64,000 nucleotides of DNA from VBCG01 sp044226535 (GTDB lineage Bacteria > Pseudomonadota > Gammaproteobacteria > Burkholderiales > Casimicrobiaceae): contig JBGAGT010000007.1 of NCBI GenBank assembly GCA_044226535.1, forward strand, positions 1-64,000. The letters are read 5' to 3'. A program made the translations under genes and the position numbers. Below the pieces are notes generated by a model. It ran no database searches and was not told the origin of the DNA. It saw only the letters and a program-made list of their open reading frames with translations. Positions 53,929 to 62,804 of this stretch are shown here, one piece after another. Each line of letters begins with the position of its first letter. Position 1 is the stretch's first letter.

Positions 53929-55826
53929 AATTGCGCTTCAACCCGAGGACGCTCCTCGCCTTCGTGCACGACGTGATCGCCTCGGCCGCGGCCTGGGCCG
54001 CGTTGTGGTGGCTGCGATTCTCGTTCGACCTGCCCGAGGTGCTCACCGACGCGATGCTGCAGTCGATGGCCTGGGTCGTGCCGGTGCAGGCGGCGATCTT
54101 CCTCGCCTGCGGCCTGTACCGCGGCCTGTGGCGCTTCGCGAGCCTCGCGGACTTGAAGCGCATCGCGCTCGCCGCGGGCCTCGGCGCGCTGTCGATCCCG
54201 CTGATCCTGCTGCTGCTGCAGTTCCAGGCGGTCGTGCCGCGCAGCGTGCTGATGCTCTACCCGGTGCTGCTGATCTTCCTGATGGCCGGCGACCGCTTCG
54301 CCTACCGGCTGTGGAAGGAGCACCGCCTGTACAGCCCGCTGGCCGCGCTGGGCGAGCCCGTGCTGATCGTCGGCGGCGGCGAGGCGGGCGCGCAGCTCGC
54401 GCAGGGCCTGTCGCGCAGCCGCCAGTGGCGCGTGGTCGGCCTGCTCGACGACGACGACAGCAAGCACGGCCGCCAGATGCACGGCGCGCGCGTGCTGGGG
54501 CCCATCGCCGACCTCGCGCGCTGCGCGCGGCGCTACGGCGTGCGCAAGGTGATCATCGCGCTGCCTTCGGCCACGCACCTCGTGCGCCGCCGCGTCGCCG
54601 AGCTCTGCGCGGCGGCGGGGGTCGAGGCGCTGACGGTGCCCTCGTACGAGGAGCTCATCGCCAAGCCGGCGCTCCTCACCACCATCCGCAACATCGAGCT
54701 CGACGACCTCCTCGGGCGCGACCCCGTCGAGCTCGACACCGCGGGGCTCGGCGAATGGCTCGGCAACCGCACGGTGATGGTCACCGGCGCCGGGGGCTCC
54801 ATCGGCGCCGAGCTCTGCCGCCACGTCGCGCGCTTCCGCCCGGCGCGACTCGTGCTGTTCGACATCTCCGAGGCCGCGCTCTACACCATCCGCACCGCGC
54901 TCGAGGACGCCTTCCCGCAGCTGCCGATGGCGAGCATCGTCGGCGACGTCAAGCACGCGATGCGCGTCGACGAGGTGCTCGCGCGCGAGCGTCCGCAGGT
55001 GATCGTGCACGCCGCGGCGTACAAGCACGTGCCGCTGATGGAGGACGAGAACGCCGCCGAGGCGCTGCGCAACAACGCCTGGGGAACCTTCGTGATCGCG
55101 CGCGCCGCGCTGGCCGCGGGCGTCGAGAAGTTCGTGCTGGTGTCGACCGACAAGGCCATCAACCCGACCTCGGTGATGGGCGCGACCAAGCGACTCGCCG
55201 AGATCGTCTGCGAATCGCTGCGCGGGCGCGGCACCGCGTTCGTGATGGTGCGCTTCGGCAACGTGTTCGGCAGCGCGGGCAGCGTCATCCCGCGCTTTCG
55301 CGAGCAGATCGCGCGCGGCGGGCCGGTGACGGTGACGCACCCCGAGGTCACGCGCTACTTCATGTCCGTATCGGAGGCCACGCAGCTCTTGCTGCAGGCG
55401 GGGCTGATCGGCCGCGACGGCGAGATCCTCGTGCTGGACATGGGCGCGCCGGTGCGCATCTTCGACCTCGCGCGCGACATGGTGCGGCTGTCGGGTGCCG
55501 ACCCCGACCGCATCGCCATCGTGTTCACGGGGCTGCGGCCCGGCGAGAAGCTGTTCGAGGAGGTGCTCGCCAACGAGGAGGCCATGCTTCCCACGCCGCA
55601 CCCGCGCCTCTACATCGCGCGCTCGCGCGGCCTCAACGGCGACGTCGTCGGGCAGATGGTCGCCTGGTGCGAGCGCGACCGCGCGGCCGAAGACGCCGAG
55701 GTGCGCGCACGGCTCGCGGCCTGGGTGCCCGAGTACAGCCCGCCCGCGGGCGCGCCGGTGCAGCCGCTGCCCGGTGCCGGCGGCGCGCCCGCGGCCGAGC
55801 CGATCCGGCTCGCCAAGCGCGGCTAG
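53925..55826 (+). CDS. WbpM/CapD-like nucleoside-diphosphate-sugar epimerase/dehydratase
   Basis: Membrane-anchored UDP-sugar 4,6-dehydratase family, 633 residues. It has four N-terminal helices (about 1-130), a first Rossmann domain (VLIVGGGEAGAQLAQ) and the catalytic SDR domain (VMVTGAGGSIGAELC near residue 285, then VSTDKAINPTSVMGATKR). Such proteins make UDP-QuiNAc-like precursors with the partner WbpL. ATG 53925 overlaps the upstream stop. The end is low-complexity Pro/Ala. Confidence 0.92.
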   Translation: MKLRFNPRTLLAFVHDVIASAAAWAALWWLRFSFDLPEVLTDAMLQSMAWVVPVQAAIFLACGLYRGLWRFASLADLKRIALAAGLGALSIPLILLLLQFQAVVPRSVLMLYPVLLIFLMAGDRFAYRLWKEHRLYSPLAALGEPVLIVGGGEAGAQLAQGLSRSRQWRVVGLLDDDDSKHGRQMHGARVLGPIADLARCARRYGVRKVIIALPSATHLVRRRVAELCAAAGVEALTVPSYEELIAKPALLTTIRNIELDDLLGRDPVELDTAGLGEWLGNRTVMVTGAGGSIGAELCRHVARFRPARLVLFDISEAALYTIRTALEDAFPQLPMASIVGDVKHAMRVDEVLARERPQVIVHAAAYKHVPLMEDENAAEALRNNAWGTFVIARAALAAGVEKFVLVSTDKAINPTSVMGATKRLAEIVCESLRGRGTAFVMVRFGNVFGSAGSVIPRFREQIARGGPVTVTHPEVTRYFMSVSEATQLLLQAGLIGRDGEILVLDMGAPVRIFDLARDMVRLSGADPDRIAIVFTGLRPGEKLFEEVLANEEAMLPTPHPRLYIARSRGLNGDVVGQMVAWCERDRAAEDAEVRARLAAWVPEYSPPAGAPVQPLPGAGGAPAAEPIRLAKRG

Positions 55827-55875
55827 CGGGCGACCCACATAGCGCGAGCCGTCGTCCCCGCACCCGTCGTCCCCC

Positions 55876-55912
55876 CGACCCGCCATCCCCGCGAAAGCGG
55901 GGACCCAACCGT
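55876..55912. repeat. Single dispersed palindromic repeat upstream of hairpin E
   Basis: CCATCCCCGCGAAAGCGGGG followed by ACCCAACCG; first of three such units that surround hairpin E in the 55827-56306 gap. Confidence 0.8.
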
Positions 55913-55920
55913 ACGGCGAG

Positions 55921-56085
55921 GGTATTGCATCGACCCGCGCAAACATGCGTCGTCGCCTCCATCGGCGAAACGTGCGGCGGCCACCGGGGCTCGGTCCTCG
56001 CGATGAACCCAGCTCCGGGCCGAGCCCCGGCGTCCGCCGCGCCGATGGAGACGACGACGCAAGCTTTGCGGCTTTCGGCGATACC
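55921..56085. repeat. Long imperfect hairpin E
   Basis: The arms pair from GGTAT (55921) to ATACC (56085), with a strongly matched middle (GCGTCGTCGCCTCCATCGGCG against CGCCGATGGAGACGACGACGC) and an apical stem CCGGGGCTCGG. The same internal-loop motif as in hairpins C and D appears: GCGGCGGCCACCG on the left, CGTCCGCCGC on the right. The loop (minus strand GAGCTGGGTTCATCGCGAG) only partly resembles C and D. Confidence 0.82.
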
Positions 56086-56137
56086 GGTGCCGGCGGGTTG
56101 TCCGGGATTGCGCGACGTTCGCGTGATCGAAGCACTG

Positions 56138-56306
56138 AAGGCTGGATCGCCGCTTGCGCGGGGATGACGGGGGTGGGGACGACGGCGCGATCGCCGCGAG
56201 TTGCCGTCGAACCAAGACCCGCGAGCGACAGGCCGCTGCGATTGCGCAGGTGCCGCAATACCGCAGCGGCAAGGCTGGGTCCCCGCTTTCGCGGGGATGA
56301 CGGCGG
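56138..56306. repeat. Two dispersed palindromic repeats and a 15-bp stem
   Basis: Units at 56143-56170 (CCGCTTGCGCGGGGATGACG) and 56272-56303 (GGTCCCCGCTTTCGCGGGGA). Between them, 56232-56270 forms a hairpin GCCGCTGCGATTGCG...CGCAATACCGCAGCGGC. This completes the gene-free 55827-56306 stretch, which otherwise shows nothing. Confidence 0.75.
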
Positions 56307-57578
56307 CTAGAGCGATTCGGCGGCGACTTCGCGCAGCGCGCGCTGCCGCGCGATCGAATGCGCGAGCAGGATCGCCGTCAGCGCCCAGAACAGCTTGGCA
56401 TTGCTGCGATAGAAGAAGTCGTCGGTGAGGTTCTTGACGACGAAGCCGGCGAGCATCGACAACCCCACGATCCCGGTCATCGCGAGCTGGCTGTCGCCGG
56501 CGCGCAGCAGCGCGAGGTAGCGCCACGCCAGCGCGCCCAGCATCAGCACGAAGAGCGCGAGCCCGACCGCGCCGGTTTCCAGCGCCTGCCCCACCAGCGT
56601 GTTGTGCGGGTGGGTGAGCGCGCGGTCGTTGAGCTGGGTGGGAAGCACGTCGCGCAGGATGCCGCGCCCGAAGCCGTGGCCCGCCAGCGGTGCCTCGGCG
56701 ATGCGCTCGCCGACGGCCTTCCACAGGGCGATGCGCGGGTCGTGCTCGATCGCCGTCGACACCGAGCCCTCGCCCGCGCCTATTGCGTCGGCGCGCTCGC
56801 GCGCGACGTCGGCGAAGGCAAAGGCGAACAGCAGCATCAGCGCCGCGATGGGCGCGACGTAGCGCCAGGGCAGCGACATGAAGGTGGAGCGCCACCGCCA
56901 GGCCGCGGCGGCCGCGGCGGTGCCGAAGGAGACGGCGAAGGCCAGCCAGACGATGCGGTTGTCGGTGAGGCGCGCGTTGGCGAGCAGCAGCGCGAGCAGC
57001 ACCGCGAAGCAGATGACGCGGCGCTGCGTCACCGTGCTGCCGTCGGTGCCCGCCATCACGAACAGCAGCAGGGGCGCGAACAACACGAGGTGCGTCGACC
57101 AGACGCCGACGTCGTGGTGCCAGCGCGTGGGGTCGGTGCGGCCGGTGACCAGCGTGGAGACGACGAGCCCCGCGCCGAGCAGGGCGAAGGCGACCAGCAG
57201 CGTGACCAGCATGCTGCGCAGGTCGCGGCGGCCGCGCAGCCCGACGAAGAAGGACACGAACACCAGCGCCCCGTACTGCAGCTCGGTCTCCCACTCGCGC
57301 ACCGAGAAGCGCGGCTCGATGCTCCAGGCCAGCGAGGCCGTGCTCCACAGCCACCAGGCGAGCATGGCGAGCAGCACCCCGCCGCCCGCCGCGAAGCGTG
57401 CGCGCGCGTCGCGCGCATGCGTCGCGATGGTCAGCACCGCCGCCGCCGACATGAAGGCGAAGGCCGTCGAGCGCGGCCACACCAGGTTGTTGGTCGGCAG
57501 CATCGCCAGGTAGGCGGCGCAGAGCACGGCGAGGATGCCGGGCAGGCGCGGAGCCATCGTCGGCAGCAGGCGCTTCAT
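56307..57578 (-). CDS. O-antigen ligase (WaaL)-family membrane protein
   Basis: Polytopic protein of 423 residues with about eleven helices. The Wzy_C-type periplasmic loop contains GHGFGRGILRDVL and ALTHPHNTLVGQALETGAVG, with the conserved His. It joins O-antigen or a glycan to lipid A-core, or polymerises it. It overlaps the following GT9 gene by four bases, at the distal end of the glycosyltransferase operon. Confidence 0.85.
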   Translation of the reverse strand: MKRLLPTMAPRLPGILAVLCAAYLAMLPTNNLVWPRSTAFAFMSAAAVLTIATHARDARARFAAGGGVLLAMLAWWLWSTASLAWSIEPRFSVREWETELQYGALVFVSFFVGLRGRRDLRSMLVTLLVAFALLGAGLVVSTLVTGRTDPTRWHHDVGVWSTHLVLFAPLLLFVMAGTDGSTVTQRRVICFAVLLALLLANARLTDNRIVWLAFAVSFGTAAAAAAWRWRSTFMSLPWRYVAPIAALMLLFAFAFADVARERADAIGAGEGSVSTAIEHDPRIALWKAVGERIAEAPLAGHGFGRGILRDVLPTQLNDRALTHPHNTLVGQALETGAVGLALFVLMLGALAWRYLALLRAGDSQLAMTGIVGLSMLAGFVVKNLTDDFFYRSNAKLFWALTAILLAHSIARQRALREVAAESL

Positions 57579-58849
57579 CGCGCCGCCTCGCCGTTCACGT
57601 CGTCGCCCGCGTTGCCGTCCTCGTCACCTCGCGGCGAGGAGGGGCCCGCCTCCCGCGGCCTGCGCGCGAGCAGCGAACGCGCGGCCCCGGTCACGTCGTC
57701 GAGCTCGATCGCGTCCATGCAGCGCGGGTGCGGACACTCGCGCGTCGAGCGCCCGCAGCGGCGCACCCAGGCGATGTCGCGGCGGAACAGCACCGTCTGG
57801 TCGCGGCAGGGGAAGGGGTCGACGGTGACCGCGCGGTAGGGGCTCGCACGCCAGAACTCGCCGGCCCCGCAGAGCAGCGCCGAGCCCGGGCCGAACAGCG
57901 CCACCGTGGGCGTCCCCGTGACGCGGCCGAGGTGCGCGATACCCGTGTCGGGCGCGACCAGCAGCTCGGCACCGGCGACGAGATGCCATAGCTGCGCGAG
58001 GTCGAGCCTGCCCGCGAAGCTCGCGTGGCGACCCTCGGGGTCGATCGCCCGCACGATCGCCTCCTCGCCCGGGCCCCCGCTCCACACGGGCGCGATGCCC
58101 TGCGAGGCGAGCCAGCGCGCCAGCGCCGCGGTGCGTTGCGCGTCCCATTGCTTGAGCGGGGTCGAGGCGCCGACGTGCAGCACCGCGTAGGGCCCGCACG
58201 GCCGCTCGAAGGGTGCCGCCGGCGGGGCGCGCCAGTCGCGCGGATCGTAGGGCGCCGGCGCAGCGCCTTCGACCAGGTCGCAGGCGAGGTCGGCCCAGGC
58301 CGCGGGGGTGGCGCGATAGGGCACCCAGTGGTCGACGCAGAAGTCGCGCCGCCGCGACCAGGCGCCGGCGAACGCCACGATCCAGCGCGCGCGCATCGCC
58401 GCGGCGAGCCACGCGTAGCGGTTGTCGCCTGGAACCAGCGCGAGGTCGAAGGGCGCCTCGGCGAACAGCGCCGGCGAGGGCTTGCGCGGGTCCCAGCCGA
58501 TCGCGCGCACGCCGTAGGGGCGCGTCGCGTACAGCGGCGCGGCGGCGGCCGCCACGGTCATCACGATGTCGGCCGCGGGGTGGCGCTCGCGCAGCTTGGC
58601 GAGGAGCGCCGTCAGCATCAGCGTGTCGCCGAGCAGCAGGTGGTGCGCGACCAGGATGCGGCGCGGGCCGGTGGGCGGGCGCCGCGGGGCGAGGCGCGCG
58701 ACCAGCGCACGCGCCACCACCGCCACGCGCCCGTGGAAGCGTCCCCGCAGCATCGCGCCGGCCGGCGCTGCGTCCGGCCGCACGCCCGCCGGCCGCGACT
58801 GGCCGGGCACGGCCCGCGCGTGCATCGCCCCGGCCCGCGACGCGCTCAC
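57575..58849 (-). CDS. Glycosyltransferase family 9 (heptosyltransferase-like)
   Basis: GT-B enzyme of about 424 residues. Its N-terminal Rossmann domain starts ILVAHHLLLGDTLMLTALLAKLRE, with the conserved Gly-Asp. The C-terminal donor site is VLHVGASTPLKQWDAQR and ELLVAPDTGIAHLG. A cysteine-rich tail (FPCRDQTV, ECPHPRC) is found in some GT9 members. Start GTG 58849 overlaps the previous stop; ATGs 24 and 93 bases further in are alternatives because the first 30 residues look non-conserved. Confidence 0.87.
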   Translation of the reverse strand: MSASRAGAMHARAVPGQSRPAGVRPDAAPAGAMLRGRFHGRVAVVARALVARLAPRRPPTGPRRILVAHHLLLGDTLMLTALLAKLRERHPAADIVMTVAAAAAPLYATRPYGVRAIGWDPRKPSPALFAEAPFDLALVPGDNRYAWLAAAMRARWIVAFAGAWSRRRDFCVDHWVPYRATPAAWADLACDLVEGAAPAPYDPRDWRAPPAAPFERPCGPYAVLHVGASTPLKQWDAQRTAALARWLASQGIAPVWSGGPGEEAIVRAIDPEGRHASFAGRLDLAQLWHLVAGAELLVAPDTGIAHLGRVTGTPTVALFGPGSALLCGAGEFWRASPYRAVTVDPFPCRDQTVLFRRDIAWVRRCGRSTRECPHPRCMDAIELDDVTGAARSLLARRPREAGPSSPRGDEDGNAGDDVNGEAAR

Positions 58850-59835
58850 GGCAGGAGCTCCGCCTGCTCGCGCACGTGGCGCTCGCGGAAGCGCCGCGCC
58901 TCGCTGCGCTGCGCGGTGACGCTGCGCACGAAATGCAGCAGCGAGGGCGCGCGCGGCACGCCGGCCGCGACTTCGTCGATCACCGCCAGCCAGCGTGCCG
59001 CCACGGCCTCGCGCGTGAACGCCGCCGCGCGCGCCGCGCCGTTGGCGACCATGGCGCGGTACATCGAAGGGTCGTCGCGCAGCCGCGCGACGGCGGCAAG
59101 CGCATCCTCGGGCCCCTCGATCGACAGGTAGTCCAGCGGGCCGCGGCGCAGCGCCGCGGTCGCAGGCTCGTCGGCGAGCAGCGCGGGCACGCCCGCGAGC
59201 CATGCGTTGGTGAGCTTGCTCGCGGGCTTGCGCGCGAGCATCAGCGAGCTTTCGCGGCGCGCGGCGATGACGAGGTCGACGTCGCGGTAGTCGTCCCAGG
59301 CGCTCTCGCGGACCTCCAGCGACACGCCGAGCGCTTCGAGCCGCGCGCGGAACGCGGGGCTCCGCAGCCACGGCGGCAGGCGCGCCGCGCGCCCGAAATA
59401 GGCTACGGTGCCGATCCGCGCCCCGCGTGCCGGGTCGCGGGGCTTGAGGCCGGGCTGCGGCCAATGCGGGACGAAGCGCTCGTCGGGCGCCAGCGCCACG
59501 TCGTTTTGCGCGACCACGCGCGCGCAGCAGTACAGCGGCGAGCGGTCGGCGCGCACGCCGATCAGCCGCGCGCGGTGCGCGCCGTTGAAGTAGGCGTTGA
59601 GGTCGTCCCAATGGGTCACGCCGATGGCATTGCGCGGGTAGCGCGCGCCGAACGACACCACGTCGCCGCGCGCCTCGAGCAGCGGGCGCAGCAGCAGGAA
59701 CGACTGCACGATCCACACGTCGACGCCGTTGCGGAAGCGCGCCGGCATGGCGTCGACGTCGCCGGCGCCGAGCGCGCCGATGTCGCGCCAGCGCGCGACG
59801 TCCTTGGGGTCGGCGACGAACGCGACGCGGCTCAC
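58846..59835 (-). CDS. Glycosyltransferase-like protein (GT-B, family uncertain)
   Basis: Protein of 329 residues, weakly resembling group 1 glycosyltransferases: GTVAYFGRAARLP, then a donor-side segment ASKLTNAWLAGVPALLADEP and LAAVARLRDDPSMYRAM. The N-terminal domain is divergent (VAFVADPKDVARWRDIGALG). Placement between two glycosyltransferase genes with four-base spacings or overlaps argues for LPS core or glycan assembly. Specificity unknown. Confidence 0.7.
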   Translation of the reverse strand: MSRVAFVADPKDVARWRDIGALGAGDVDAMPARFRNGVDVWIVQSFLLLRPLLEARGDVVSFGARYPRNAIGVTHWDDLNAYFNGAHRARLIGVRADRSPLYCCARVVAQNDVALAPDERFVPHWPQPGLKPRDPARGARIGTVAYFGRAARLPPWLRSPAFRARLEALGVSLEVRESAWDDYRDVDLVIAARRESSLMLARKPASKLTNAWLAGVPALLADEPATAALRRGPLDYLSIEGPEDALAAVARLRDDPSMYRAMVANGAARAAAFTREAVAARWLAVIDEVAAGVPRAPSLLHFVRSVTAQRSEARRFRERHVREQAELLP

Positions 59836-59838
59836 GGA

Positions 59839-60978
59839 TCAGGTCCGCGGGTTGCCGCGGCGCGCGGTGTCGTCGCGCGCGACCGCGAACACCGCCTCCA
59901 TGCGCTCGACCATCGCCGACTCGGTGTAGCGCCCGGCGACGGCGTCGCGGGCGTTCGTGGCGAGCCGCTCGCGCCCGGAAGGGTCGTCGAGCAGCGCGTC
60001 GATCGCCGCGGCCAGCGCCGCGGCGTCCCGGCGAGGCACGACGCGGGCGGTCTCGCCGGCGCGCGCGATCTCGGGGATCGCGCCGGCGTCGGTGGTGACG
60101 GCCGGCACGCCCGCGAACATCGCCTGCAGCAAGGCCTGCGGCACGCCCTCGTTGGCGTAGGAGGGCAGCGCGAACACGTCGAGCGCGGCGAGCCAGGGCG
60201 CGACGTCGTCCTGCTGCCCGGCGAAATGCACGCGCCCGCCGAGCGCGAGCGCCGCGACCTTGGCGTCGAGCGCCCCGCGCTGCGGGCCGTCGCCGACGAT
60301 CACCAGGTGGGCGTCGCGATGGCGCATCGCCGCCAACGCGTCGACGAGGTCGGCGTGGCCCTTCCACGAGCGCAGCGTCGCGACGATGCCGACCAGCGGG
60401 CGATCGCCCGGCAGCGCGAGTGCGCGGCGTGCCGCGGCGCGGTCGCGCGAGGCGAAAAGCGCGGGGTCGATGCCGGTGGGCACCGATACCACGCGCGCCG
60501 GGTCGAGCGAGAGGTCGCGCACCAGCGCGTCGCGCAGTGCCTCGCCGGTGGTGACGATGCGCGCGCTCGCGGTGCGGTACAGCCAGCGCGTCGCGGGGTC
60601 GGTGCTGACCGGCACCGAGACGTGGCGCGTGCGCACCAGCGCGGGCGGGCGGGCGCCGCCCAGCGACATCCAGCGGCAGGCCAGTGCGGCGAGCCAGCTG
60701 TCGGTGGAGCTGTGGGTGTTGACGACGTCGGGCGCGCGGCGCCTGAGCGCCTTCGCCATGGCGTGCACGCCGCGCGCGCCCTTGCGGCCGATGGGGAGCT
60801 CGGTCACCCCGACGCCGAAGCGCGGCGCTTCCTCGGCGATGCGCGAGCCCTCGCCGGCCAGCACGTGCACCGCGTGCCCGCGCGCCGCGAAGGCGGCAGC
60901 CTCGCGCAGGATGCGGATCTCCTGGCCACCCCAGCCGTTCGACGATTCGGTGTGGACGACCGAGAGCGCCGCCGTCAT
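59839..60978 (-). CDS. Glycosyltransferase family 4
   Basis: GT-B retaining enzyme of 379 residues. It has the acceptor-side GWGGQEIRILREAAAFAARGH and donor-side VGIVATLRSWKGHADLVDAL. The catalytic E-x7-E equivalent lies in SYANEGVPQALLQAMFAGVPAV. Part of the LPS/glycan operon, overlapping msbA by four bases. Confidence 0.92.
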   Translation of the reverse strand: MTAALSVVHTESSNGWGGQEIRILREAAAFAARGHAVHVLAGEGSRIAEEAPRFGVGVTELPIGRKGARGVHAMAKALRRRAPDVVNTHSSTDSWLAALACRWMSLGGARPPALVRTRHVSVPVSTDPATRWLYRTASARIVTTGEALRDALVRDLSLDPARVVSVPTGIDPALFASRDRAAARRALALPGDRPLVGIVATLRSWKGHADLVDALAAMRHRDAHLVIVGDGPQRGALDAKVAALALGGRVHFAGQQDDVAPWLAALDVFALPSYANEGVPQALLQAMFAGVPAVTTDAGAIPEIARAGETARVVPRRDAAALAAAIDALLDDPSGRERLATNARDAVAGRYTESAMVERMEAVFAVARDDTARRGNPRT

Positions 60979-62711
60979 GCCGCGACGCGCGCGAACTGCA
61001 CGCGCGCCAGCCTCGCGTAGGCGCCGTTCGAGGCCGACAGGTCGGCGTGCGTGCCTACTTCGACGATGCGCCCGCCTTCCAGCACGACGATGCGGTCGGC
61101 GTGCTCGATGGTCGACAGGCGGTGCGCGATCACCAGCGTCGTGCGCCCCTTCATCAGCGTGTCGAGCGCGAGCTGCACCATGCGCTCGGACTCGCTGTCC
61201 AGCGCCGACGTCGCCTCGTCGAGGATCAGGATGGGCGCGTCCTTGAGCACCGCGCGCGCGATGGCGATGCGCTGGCGCTGCCCCCCCGACAGCCGCAGGC
61301 CCTTCTCGCCGACGGGCGTGTCGAAGCCTTGCGGCAGCGCGCGGATGAAGTCGAGCGCGTGCGCCGCCACCGCCGCGCGCTCGATCGCCTCGCGCGACGC
61401 GCCGGCCATCGCGCCGTAGGCGATGTTGGCCGCGACGGTGTCGTCGAACAGCAGCACGTCCTGCGAGACCAGCGCGATCTGCGCGCGCAGGCTCTTCACG
61501 GTGAGCGTGGTGATGTCCTGGCCGTCGATGAAAAGGCGCCCCGACGACGGCGCGTAGAAGCGCGGGATGAGGTTCACCAGCGAGGTCTTGCCGCTGCCCG
61601 AGGAGCCCACCAGCGCCACCGTCTCGCCCGGCTCGATCGACAGCGTGACGCCGGCCAGCGCCTCGCGTCCCTCGCTGCCGTAGCGCAGCGACACGCGCTC
61701 GAACTCGATGCGTCCTTCGGCGCGCTCGAGCGCGATGGTGCCCGTGTCGGGCTCGTCGTCGAGGTCGAGCAGCCCGAAGATGCTTTCGGCCGCGGCCATG
61801 CCGCGCTGGATCGACGCGTTAATGCCCGACACCGACTTGAGCCGGTCGAGCAGCGTGATCAGCGCCAGCGTGTAGGCGAGGAACACCGCCACGTCGAGCT
61901 TGCCGTCCTGGCTCTGCTGCAGCGCCACCCAGACGATGAAGCCGATGCCCAGCGCGGCGAAGAACACCGACAGCGGCGTGCTGGCGGCGCCCGCCGAGGC
62001 CTGCTTGGACATGGAATGGCGCAGCGCGTTGGCGGCCTTGACCGCGCGCGCCCGCTCGTAGTCCTCGCCGCCGAACACGCGCACGATGCGGTGGCCGACG
62101 ATCATCTCCTCGAGGGTGTGCGTCAGCGAGGCGGTGCGCGCCTGGATGTCGCGCGCGAGGCGGCGAAGGCGGCGGCTGAAATAGCGGGTGATCACCGCGA
62201 TCACCGGCATGACGACGAAAACCAGCAGCGTGAGCTGCCAGTTGAGCCACAGCAGGAAGCCGATGCTGCCGATCACCGCGAATGCGCCGCGCAGCGCGGT
62301 GGCGATGGTCCCCGAGGCGGCGGAGGCGAGCTGGTGCGCGTCGAAGGTGAGCTTGGACTGCACGGTACCCGAGGCGTGCTCGTCGTAGTACGAGGTCGGC
62401 AGCTTGAGCAGCTTGTCGACGAGCTGGCGCCGGAGGTCGAACACCACGCGCAGCCCCGTGTACGACATGCCGTATTCCGACACGTAGGAGCCGATCCCGC
62501 GCAGCAGGAACACCAGCACCAGCGCGATGGGCAGCCAGCGCGTGCGCGCGGGGTCCGGGTTCTGGAAATTCTGGACGATCGGGATGACGAGGTACGACAT
62601 CACGAGGTCGCCGGCGGTCACCACCAGCATGCCGCCCACCGCCGCGGCGAACGTCCAGGCGTAGGGCCGGACGTAGGTCAGCAGTCGTCGATAGAGATGG
62701 AGGCCGGACAC
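60975..62711 (-). CDS. msbA: Lipid A export ABC transporter MsbA
   Basis: Half-size ABC exporter of 578 residues. Six helices lie in the first 320 residues. The nucleotide-binding domain has Walker A VGSSGSGKTS, Q-loop LVSQDVLLFDD, signature LSGGQRQRIAIAR, Walker B ILILDEATSALD and H-loop IAHRLST. Size, single-chain half-transporter form and LPS neighbours point to MsbA, which flips lipid A-core. GTG start without a clear ribosome site. Confidence 0.92.
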   Translation of the reverse strand: MSGLHLYRRLLTYVRPYAWTFAAAVGGMLVVTAGDLVMSYLVIPIVQNFQNPDPARTRWLPIALVLVFLLRGIGSYVSEYGMSYTGLRVVFDLRRQLVDKLLKLPTSYYDEHASGTVQSKLTFDAHQLASAASGTIATALRGAFAVIGSIGFLLWLNWQLTLLVFVVMPVIAVITRYFSRRLRRLARDIQARTASLTHTLEEMIVGHRIVRVFGGEDYERARAVKAANALRHSMSKQASAGAASTPLSVFFAALGIGFIVWVALQQSQDGKLDVAVFLAYTLALITLLDRLKSVSGINASIQRGMAAAESIFGLLDLDDEPDTGTIALERAEGRIEFERVSLRYGSEGREALAGVTLSIEPGETVALVGSSGSGKTSLVNLIPRFYAPSSGRLFIDGQDITTLTVKSLRAQIALVSQDVLLFDDTVAANIAYGAMAGASREAIERAAVAAHALDFIRALPQGFDTPVGEKGLRLSGGQRQRIAIARAVLKDAPILILDEATSALDSESERMVQLALDTLMKGRTTLVIAHRLSTIEHADRIVVLEGGRIVEVGTHADLSASNGAYARLARVQFARVAA

Positions 62712-62804
62712 GGGTCAGTTCGGCGAGGGGGCGGCGGCCGGCCGCGGCGAGCAGCGGGACGCGAGGAGGTGTTGCACAGCTCGCCGAGTATAGCGCAGCG
62801 CCCG

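Noticed and set aside
53898..56258. A 786-codon minus-strand frame over the WbpM-like gene
   Set aside because: Antisense, low-complexity, and covers hairpin E; the plus-strand gene has all dehydratase motifs.
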